Source: Myxococcaceae bacterium (lineage in GTDB: Bacteria > Myxococcota > Myxococcia > Myxococcales > Myxococcaceae). From it: 64,000 bases of DNA. The translations under genes and the position numbers were made by a program. How positions within the stretch are numbered: position 1 is the first letter of the stretch; each line of letters starts with the position of its first letter. Of this stretch, positions 58,422 through 64,000 are shown in pieces. Below the pieces are notes generated by a model. It was not told the DNA's origin. It ran no database searches and worked only from the letters and a program-made list of their open reading frames with translations. The stretch is taken from positions 145,667 through 209,666 of the forward strand of contig JADGRA010000080.1 in the NCBI GenBank assembly GCA_017881265.1, written 5' to 3'.

Positions 58422-58451
58422 CGTTTTCTCAAGAGTTCTTGCGCCGTCCGG

Positions 58452-60284
58452 TCAAGGGCCAGCGTCTGGAAAGGCGGCGCCACACCCGCGGACGAAGTCT
58501 GTCGGCTGGACAGTGACGACGCCATCCACCGGCAGCTTCACGCCACCCACCGGGTACCGGGGTGTGCGCGTCCGGTACGACGTCACCAGGGTGCGGGCGT
58601 TGGGGTTGTTGGCGGGAACCTGGGTGACGACGACGAGCAGCTCATTCCAACCCGGGCCACGCCCGGTGCCGCCGTCCGCGAACAGGAAGCCGCCATCCGG
58701 CTGAAACATCACGCCGCCGTCGGGCAGGTTCATTCCGCCGTCCGGGCGGTATTCGATGGTTGGGGCAAGCGAGACGTTGTCGACGCGGAAGTGGTAGCAC
58801 TGGCGGCCCTGCGCATCGACTGGCCCATCAGTCTCGATGGAATAGCGGTACCCGCTGGTCGTGACGAATTGCGAATCCGCAGCGAGCGGATTCATGTGCA
58901 GATGGACCTCCTGCCGGTTGACGAGTAGGTCACTGTCCGGGTCCTGGTCCATGTCGGGCGAGGAAGGCTGGGTGTGGAATTGCCACTCCACGCCATCCGG
59001 GACGCCGTCGCCGTCTGAGTCCTGCAGCTGGGCGTTGGTGCCGATGATTTGCTCGTCGCAGTCGGTGAGCCCGTCACAGTCCGAGTCCACACCGCGCAAG
59101 GCGGGCGGGCAGCCGGGGTCCTGGCCCCCGCCATCGGGCAGGGCGAAGCCCAAGGGATTGAAACTCGCTCCCCGCGCGGCGAAGTACACCTCCACACCGT
59201 CGCTGTACCCATCGCCATCGGTGTCTGGGTTGTTCGGGTCGGTGCCGAGCGCAATCTCCTGAGCATCGGTCAGCCCATCTCCGTCCGAGTCGGCGGCGTC
59301 GGTCGGCCCGCCGTCCCAGTTGGGCGGCGCCGCGGGACTGTCGACCGGGGCGTTCACGTTGGTGACGAGAATGTCTTTCACCACGTACCCCTGCCGGACT
59401 GCGCCCAGCTCGAAGCCAAGGAAGTTGACGGGCTCGTGGTTCTCGAAGTCGCGGAAGTTGCCGCCGCCGACCGCCGCCATCTCCTTCAGCAGCTGAGCGT
59501 CCTGATTGATGATGAGCAGCGGACATCCCCCGTCGCCCGTCAAGTCGCAGAGGCTGCTCGGCGGTTGCAGCGGGTCGAAGACATGGACCGTGTTGAGCTG
59601 CACGTCCTGCACCAGGATGGACAGCTGCCGGATGCTGAGCACCGAGGTGCCGGGGGGAAGCAGCTGGGCCGTCTCGTCGAAGGTGGGATGGCCGTCCGAC
59701 AGAAAGATGACGGAGTACCGACCAGGAGCCGTCCCGCTTCCTCCAGCGTCGGCCGCGGACAGCGCTGCCGCCGAGATGTCCGTGCTGAGCAATGCGTAGA
59801 CCTCCGCCAGCGCCTTCACGAAATCCGTCGCGTCGCGGTTGGGATCCGGGCTCGTGTAGTTGAGAATCTTGTCGATGAGCAGCGTGTAGTCGGCCGGGGT
59901 GTAGGAAATCAGCTGCTCGAACTCGGCTAGCCCGCTCTTGGTCAAGAAGGCGGTGGTGCTGCCGGCGAACAGCATAACCGCGAAGGAAATCTCAGGGTCC
60001 TGGGGAAGAGAATTGAGCAGCTGCACGGTGGCGAGCGCCCGCGTTCCATCCGGGTCGGTGACGCGCATGGACTGGGACGCGTCGAGGACGAAGAGAATCT
60101 TGATGGGCGTGACGATGTCGTTGGCGCCGTAGGTGCAGAAGCGGCCGTCTACGACGACCGACCGGTCCACGGGAAGCTGTGCCTGGACGCGCTCGTCGTA
60201 GAGGTAGCTGCCGGTGCAGGCTCCGGCGAGCGCGACAGACGTCGCGACCAGCGCGGCAAGGAAGCGATGGCTTCGTTGCGTCAC
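58452..60284 (-). CDS. VWA-domain lipoprotein with TSP3-like Ca2+ repeats (CglB/CglD-like)
   Basis: The 610-residue protein is read from GTG 60284, which overlaps the upstream stop (GTGA); an ATG at 60305 is possible. The lipobox is ALAGAC with Cys23. A von Willebrand A domain starts with the MIDAS motif VLDASQSM (Asp68, Ser70, Ser72) and continues with VIFLSDGHPT. TSP3-like calcium repeats follow (DSDGDGLTDAQEIALGTDPN, DTDGDGYSDGVE, DSDCDGLTDCDE). VWA lipoproteins CglB and CglD act as adhesins or adhesion partners in Myxococcus gliding; similarity here is of layout. Confidence 0.82.
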   Translation of the reverse strand: MTQRSHRFLAALVATSVALAGACTGSYLYDERVQAQLPVDRSVVVDGRFCTYGANDIVTPIKILFVLDASQSMRVTDPDGTRALATVQLLNSLPQDPEISFAVMLFAGSTTAFLTKSGLAEFEQLISYTPADYTLLIDKILNYTSPDPNRDATDFVKALAEVYALLSTDISAAALSAADAGGSGTAPGRYSVIFLSDGHPTFDETAQLLPPGTSVLSIRQLSILVQDVQLNTVHVFDPLQPPSSLCDLTGDGGCPLLIINQDAQLLKEMAAVGGGNFRDFENHEPVNFLGFELGAVRQGYVVKDILVTNVNAPVDSPAAPPNWDGGPTDAADSDGDGLTDAQEIALGTDPNNPDTDGDGYSDGVEVYFAARGASFNPLGFALPDGGGQDPGCPPALRGVDSDCDGLTDCDEQIIGTNAQLQDSDGDGVPDGVEWQFHTQPSSPDMDQDPDSDLLVNRQEVHLHMNPLAADSQFVTTSGYRYSIETDGPVDAQGRQCYHFRVDNVSLAPTIEYRPDGGMNLPDGGVMFQPDGGFLFADGGTGRGPGWNELLVVVTQVPANNPNARTLVTSYRTRTPRYPVGGVKLPVDGVVTVQPTDFVRGCGAAFPDAGP

Positions 60285-62278
60285 GGCGGAGCAATCCCCA
60301 CGCAATTGGTGCCGAGGTAATCGCTTGGAAGCTGGAACATCGCAGGAGAGTTAAAATTGGCGTCATTGACTTGCAGGTCCGGGCCTGCCGGCACGCGCAC
60401 GCCGGTGGCGTTGCCGAGGGCCGGCGCGTACTGCGCCCAGGCACAGGCGACCTTCCAGACGCCGTAGTCGCTGGCCACGGCACTCTCAGGCGCTTCGGCA
60501 AACCACACCTTGAACAGGTTGTATCCCTCCGTCGTCCCGACGCTGTTGGGCGGCGTGACCAGCTCGAGGCCGCTGACGGAGTAATCGTAGCAGACGCTGT
60601 TGTCCGTCTGAGGGTTGGCGACGAAGGTGTACTGGACGGCGCTCGAGTCATACAGAGAGCGGTCAGGTGTGGAAGGGTCGGTCCCGGCGCGGATTTCCTC
60701 GAGGTCGCTGATGCCGTCGGAGTCCGTGTCCTTGCCATTGTTGCTGGTGAGCGGGTCGAGCCCGTAGCGCACCTCGATCCCGTCGGGGATGCCGTCCCCG
60801 TCGCTGTCGACCAGGTTGGGGTGTGTGCCGAGATAAGCCTCCTCCCACTGGGTCAGCCCATCGCCGTCCGTGTCCGTGAAGTAACGGCAACCAAGCGTCG
60901 CGGTTCTCGTCGGGTCGCAGCCGCGCAGGTCCTTGATGGGGCTGCCGGGATGAAAGCCCTCGGCCTGATGCAGCACCTCGAAGCGGTCGCTGAAGCCGTC
61001 CTGGTTGCTGTCCGGCTGAAACGGGCTGAGCTGAGAGCTGGAATAGAGGTATGCCTGGTCCGCGTCGTCCGGGAGGCCGTCGCCGTCACTGTCCACCTTG
61101 CGCAGCGTGACGGCGGGCTCGCTCCTCAGGGACTGGACAATCAGACTCTTGAGCACGTTGCGTGAGGCCAGCGAGCTGTAGTCGAGCGCGCCGAGCCCGA
61201 GGCTCTGGATGTTGCCGTCGAGGAACTCCTGGTAGACGCCGTTGCCGCGCAGGGCCACCTGGGTGAGGAGCCATTCGGCTACCTTGTGCGCGGCGGCCGG
61301 GTACTGCGATTGCGGAGTGTTCGGGTAGACGCCGTAGATGTCCTGGCAGATGGGGCCGCAGGCCTGGACCGCCGCCTGGTTGAAGAGCAGTACCGTGTGC
61401 AGCCGGATGTCGCCGATGTTGTAGGTGGACTTCAGGCTCATCAGCTGGTCGACGTAGCTGAAGATTTGGTAGTTCTGGTTTCGGTCCGTCCCGACGACGA
61501 ACCCGTTGATTTTGTCGTTGCCCGCCGCGCCCGCGACGTTGCAGTAGTCGGGGACCGAATCCGCCCAGATGAGGTACGGGTGGTCCGGGTCTGCGTACTG
61601 CGGCAGGTCGTCGATGGCCGAGCAACGCGGGTACGGCGTTCCGTCGGTGAGCCACACCACCACGTAGCGCGTTCGCGGCAGCAGCTCCGGATTGTTTTGT
61701 GCAGTGACGGCGATGTCGCCGGCGATGGCCTGGTAGGCATAGGCCAGCGCCCCCTGGTAGTCCGTGCCCTTGCCGAGCTGGCCCTGCAAGCCACCGAGGT
61801 AACCCTGCAGCCCGAACGGCGAAGCGAAGCCCTGGTTGGAACCGTTCGCTGGATAGGGGTTCTGCACGTTGGTCGCGAAGGGGACGATGGCGACCTGGAT
61901 GTTGGCGCCCTGGTTTGTGATTTCGTTTTGGAATTGGGTGAGGAGTGCTTCCAGCGCCCGGACGCGAGCGGGCGTAGTGAGGTTGGGCGGGACGATGCCC
62001 ATCGCCACCAGCTGCTCGCACAGCCCTGGCGCTCCCTGGCTGCCGGGCGGGTCCGAGATGCACATCGACCCGGACTGGTCCACCACGAAGAGGACCTTGA
62101 CCGGGAACCCGCTGGGGTCGGGCGGCTGGGTACAAATCCGGCCGGTCAGCGTGAGGTGGTTGTCTAGCGTGGTGTTGGCTGCGGCCGGCTTCTCGAGCGC
62201 CGCATTCGTACAAGACGACAACACCACGGCGACCGCGAGGGTCGCCGTGGCGTGTACAGCAGAGGGTTTCAATTTCAC
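60281..62278 (-). CDS. VWA-domain lipoprotein with TSP3-like Ca2+ repeats (CglB/CglD-like)
   Basis: The 665-residue protein has the lipobox VVLSSC (Cys23), a VWA domain with intact MIDAS DQSGSM (Asp67, Ser69, Ser71), YVVVWLTDGTPYPRCS, and several cysteines inserted in loops. From about residue 395 TSP3-like repeats follow (KVDSDGDGLPDDADQAYLY, DTDGDGLTQWEEAYLGTHPN, DSDGDGIPDGIEVRYG). The signal-peptide codons contain an 11-bp perfect inverted repeat, and the whole 5' end is duplicated upstream at 63884-64000. Its partner gene at 58452 has the same domain order, so the two look like an old duplication. Confidence 0.83.
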   Translation of the reverse strand: MKLKPSAVHATATLAVAVVLSSCTNAALEKPAAANTTLDNHLTLTGRICTQPPDPSGFPVKVLFVVDQSGSMCISDPPGSQGAPGLCEQLVAMGIVPPNLTTPARVRALEALLTQFQNEITNQGANIQVAIVPFATNVQNPYPANGSNQGFASPFGLQGYLGGLQGQLGKGTDYQGALAYAYQAIAGDIAVTAQNNPELLPRTRYVVVWLTDGTPYPRCSAIDDLPQYADPDHPYLIWADSVPDYCNVAGAAGNDKINGFVVGTDRNQNYQIFSYVDQLMSLKSTYNIGDIRLHTVLLFNQAAVQACGPICQDIYGVYPNTPQSQYPAAAHKVAEWLLTQVALRGNGVYQEFLDGNIQSLGLGALDYSSLASRNVLKSLIVQSLRSEPAVTLRKVDSDGDGLPDDADQAYLYSSSQLSPFQPDSNQDGFSDRFEVLHQAEGFHPGSPIKDLRGCDPTRTATLGCRYFTDTDGDGLTQWEEAYLGTHPNLVDSDGDGIPDGIEVRYGLDPLTSNNGKDTDSDGISDLEEIRAGTDPSTPDRSLYDSSAVQYTFVANPQTDNSVCYDYSVSGLELVTPPNSVGTTEGYNLFKVWFAEAPESAVASDYGVWKVACAWAQYAPALGNATGVRVPAGPDLQVNDANFNSPAMFQLPSDYLGTNCVGIAPP

Positions 62279-62327
62279 GGCTTCATCACGTCCTTCTGGT
62301 GTGAAAAGGAAACCCCCCGTTGTTGAC
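62211..62327. repeat. Direct repeat copy 1 (at least 117 bp)
   Basis: This copy covers the leader and first 23 codons of the VWA lipoprotein gene (ATG at 62278) and the gap up to near the TSP3 gene stop. It is identical base for base to 63884-64000 (offset 1673, no indels), and both copies share GCATTC a few bases outside the left end. It may extend further, since copy 2 is cut by the window edge. Confidence 0.95.
62224..62250. repeat. 11-bp perfect inverted repeat within signal-peptide codons
   Basis: CCACGGCGACC and GGTCGCCGTGG are exact complements around a GCGAG loop, at codons about 10-18 of the VWA lipoprotein. It is repeated at 63897-63923 in the duplicate. In mRNA it would form a very stable hairpin close to the start codon. 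Confidence 0.9.
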
Positions 62328-62335
62328 CGTCGTCA

Positions 62336-63700
62336 CTACGTCCGACGCCGGCGAGCCAGCAGACCGAGCGCGACCAGCGCCATGCCGGCGACCGGAGCTC
62401 CGAACGGCAGCGCCGTGCAGCCGGTGGCTGCGCTCGTGCCCTGTCCCACGTTCAGCGTCAGCGTGGAGCTGGCCTTGTTGGAGTTGGGGTACAGGCGGTC
62501 CGGGAAGACGAGCGTGGCGTCGACCTGGACGGTGTAGGTGCCTTCCTTGTCCGGCACGAAGGTCGGGATGGAACCGTTCTGGTAGGCGTACTGCCAGTGA
62601 CGACTGACGCTCGCGACGCCCGTCGGCTCGTTGATGCCGGCAGAGCTGCCACCCGGCCGGGCCGTGATGGTCCAACTGTAGTTCATCGCCGCGTTGTTGC
62701 GGTTGGCAAACAGCGGGAAGCGGACTTTCTCGCCGCTGTTGAGGGCGATGTGGCCGCCGGCGCTGACGCTGAAGGCGCTCTGCGGGTCAAGGCACGCGGC
62801 CTTGTTCGTCGGGTCGGTCACCACGCAGTAGAAGCTGTCGCAAGCGTCACCGATGCCGTCGCCGTCACTGTCGGCCTGGTCGGGGTTGTAGACGTTGGGG
62901 CAGTTGTCCTTGGCATTCAGCACGCCGTCACCGTCGATGTCCGGGTCGCAGGCGTCACCGATGCCGTTCTTGTTGATGTCCGACTGGTCCGGGTTCGGGA
63001 CGGTCGGGCAGTTGTCGACGCTGTCGTCGATGCCGTCACCGTCCGTGTCGGTCTTGCAGACGGTGCCTGCGGGAACGTCGCTCCCGGGCGTGCTGGCGCT
63101 GCAGCTCGCCGGGTTCGGGTAGAGCGGGCAGTTGTCCTTTGCATTCGGGCAGGTATCGCCGTCGATGTCGTCGTTGCACGCATCCCCGAGGCCGGTGGCG
63201 CCGCCCTTGGTGGTGCCCTTCCCGAAGATGGCCGGGAAGGAAATCTTCTGGTCCGGGTTAAAGCGCCGCGGGCAGTTGTCCTGCGCGTTCGGGATGCCGT
63301 CACCGTCAATGTCCGGGTCACAGGCGTCGCCGACGCCGTTGCCGTTCTGGTCTAGCTGGTCCTTGTTGGCGACCGTCGGGCAGTTGTCGCAAGCGTCACC
63401 CACGCCGTCGCCGTCCGTGTCCTTCTGGTCCGGGTTGGCAACGAAGGGGCAGTTGTCGTACCCGTCCGCGATGCCATCGCCGTCGGCGTCATCGGTGTAG
63501 GAGAGCGTCTTGCCGTCGTCGGTGTAGCTCACCCACACCGAGCAGCCGCAGCTGCAGCCGCAGCCGCCGCCGCCCTGTTCTGCGGGGGCACCACACTGCG
63601 TTCCAAGACACTCCGGATTGTTCGCACTCTGGGCGAGCGCAGGTGCCGCCCAGAACAGCGACGCGCCAAGAACCATCCAAGCGATACGTGCGTTCGTCAT
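62336..63700 (-). CDS. TSP3-repeat protein with MYXO-CTERM-like tail
   Basis: The 454-residue protein starts at ATG 63700 with a perfect AGGAG five bases upstream and a signal peptide ending APALAQ. A Gly/Cys-rich patch follows ([13 protein letters not shown]), then six or more TSP3 calcium repeats ([50 protein letters not shown]). After a beta domain comes a C-terminal Cys, hydrophobic helix and Arg cluster ([10 protein letters not shown] then GLLARRRRT), resembling the MYXO-CTERM surface-anchoring signal, though with a single Cys. Expected on the cell surface. First gene of the four-gene operon. Confidence 0.87.
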   Translation of the reverse strand: MTNARIAWMVLGASLFWAAPALAQSANNPECLGTQCGAPAEQGGGGCGCSCGCSVWVSYTDDGKTLSYTDDADGDGIADGYDNCPFVANPDQKDTDGDGVGDACDNCPTVANKDQLDQNGNGVGDACDPDIDGDGIPNAQDNCPRRFNPDQKISFPAIFGKGTTKGGATGLGDACNDDIDGDTCPNAKDNCPLYPNPASCSASTPGSDVPAGTVCKTDTDGDGIDDSVDNCPTVPNPDQSDINKNGIGDACDPDIDGDGVLNAKDNCPNVYNPDQADSDGDGIGDACDSFYCVVTDPTNKAACLDPQSAFSVSAGGHIALNSGEKVRFPLFANRNNAAMNYSWTITARPGGSSAGINEPTGVASVSRHWQYAYQNGSIPTFVPDKEGTYTVQVDATLVFPDRLYPNSNKASSTLTLNVGQGTSAATGCTALPFGAPVAGMALVALGLLARRRRT

Positions 63701-63858
63701 TGCTGCTCCTCTCGCCAAGGGGCACAGCAAAGGCCGTTCCGTCGTCTGCGGCATGTTTACCTTCAATGAATTCAGTGGGTTTACTTTCATGGTTGAAGCA
63801 TCAACAGCCTCGGTGTGGGGTCCAGACCCGAAGCCTTGTGGGGGCGAGCCTCCAGACT

Positions 63859-63951
63859 TCACGGTCCCACCTTGGCATTCATCCAAGACGACAACACCAC
63901 GGCGACCGCGAGGGTCGCCGTGGCGTGTACAGCAGAGGGTTTCAATTTCAC
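63859..63951 (-). pseudogene. Truncated duplicate of the VWA lipoprotein 5' end
   Basis: Within the second repeat copy the ATG at 63951 opens a 30-residue frame identical to the VWA lipoprotein signal peptide for 22 residues ([20 protein letters not shown], then SS). The lipobox Cys codon TGT is then TGG (Trp), and the frame stops eight residues on (WMNAKVGP). So only the leader and signal peptide were duplicated, and the lipidation site is lost. It could be a relic, or a short translated leader. Confidence 0.75.
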
Positions 63952-64000
63952 GGCTTCATCACGTCCTTCTGGTGTGAAAAGGAAACCCCCCGTTGTTGAC
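63884..64000. repeat. Direct repeat copy 2 (reaches the window edge)
   Basis: Identical to 62211-62327 over all 117 bases visible. It lies 183 bp upstream of the TSP3 gene start. Its true right end is outside the window. Confidence 0.95.

Noticed and set aside
62800..63500. Regularly spaced short repeats that could suggest a CRISPR array
   Set aside because: They are imperfect, in frame, and encode thrombospondin type-3 calcium repeats.
62211..64000. Composite transposon bounded by direct repeats
   Set aside because: No transposase gene, no terminal inverted repeats and no target-site duplication can be seen; the repeats are gene leader sequence.

Overview
The window is a high-GC chromosomal stretch from a member of the Myxococcota, most likely the Myxococcales/Cystobacterineae side. 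The taxonomic signs are two Hanks-type Ser/Thr kinases (one PEGA-like), a DUF4388 protein, many lipoproteins with Cys-rich N-termini, thrombospondin type-3 (TSP3) repeats with a MYXO-CTERM-like tail, a DUF6600 protein, and a gene cluster resembling the Glt/Nfs/Cgl envelope machines of Myxococcus. No rRNA, tRNA, prophage, IS element or CRISPR array was recognised. Assignments rest on reading motifs, not on database searches.

Region 1 (1-31.9 kb) is mostly housekeeping. It holds a partial TonB-dependent receptor carrying its own TonB C-terminal-like domain, a tandem pair of paralogous secreted proteins behind GTP-type PEP carboxykinase (pckG), a membrane-spanning DUF4388/periplasmic-binding fusion, an MHS-type transporter, MiaE, an ABHD18-like hydrolase, a RegB/RegA-type redox two-component pair, GluQ, a metallophosphoesterase, HemG, PdxH, a TRIC-like channel, GlgA, NfeD with an SPFH protein, a Ser/Thr kinase, a CNNM/CorC-type protein, the PurS-PurQ-PurL operon, a MOSC protein, an RnfD-like/DUF2330 fusion, Aat and a small HExxH protein.

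Region 2 (31.9-38.3 kb, all +) encodes a transmembrane Ser/Thr kinase with a PEGA-like tail, a secreted PEGA-like protein with two membrane segments, a large Ig-like lipoprotein and a DUF6600 protein. It is followed by about 326 bp of convergent non-coding DNA.

Region 3 (38.6-50.0 kb, all -) is the most distinctive. It contains eight genes; the seven downstream of the first are joined by 1-4 base stop/start overlaps or gaps of 0-40 bases. In transcription order they encode a Ser/Lys-rich secreted protein, a FHA-TM-(Lys/Glu)-AgmX/PglI-type protein (GltG-like), a small outer-membrane beta-barrel, a GltC-like TPR protein, a 1090-residue TPR protein (GltD/AgmU-like), two lipoproteins and a second TPR protein. 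This is the layout of a Glt/Nfs-like trans-envelope machine, but no TolQ/TolR (AglRQS)-type motor gene lies in the window.

Region 4 (50.1-64 kb) encodes surface proteins: lipoproteins, a Tat-exported small subunit with its GMC oxidoreductase, small paralogous lipoproteins, and a four-gene minus-strand operon (TSP3/MYXO-CTERM-like protein, two VWA-TSP3 lipoproteins resembling the Cgl adhesins, and a large lipoprotein). A direct repeat of at least 117 bp duplicates the leader and signal-peptide region of one VWA lipoprotein upstream of the TSP3 gene, reaching the window edge.
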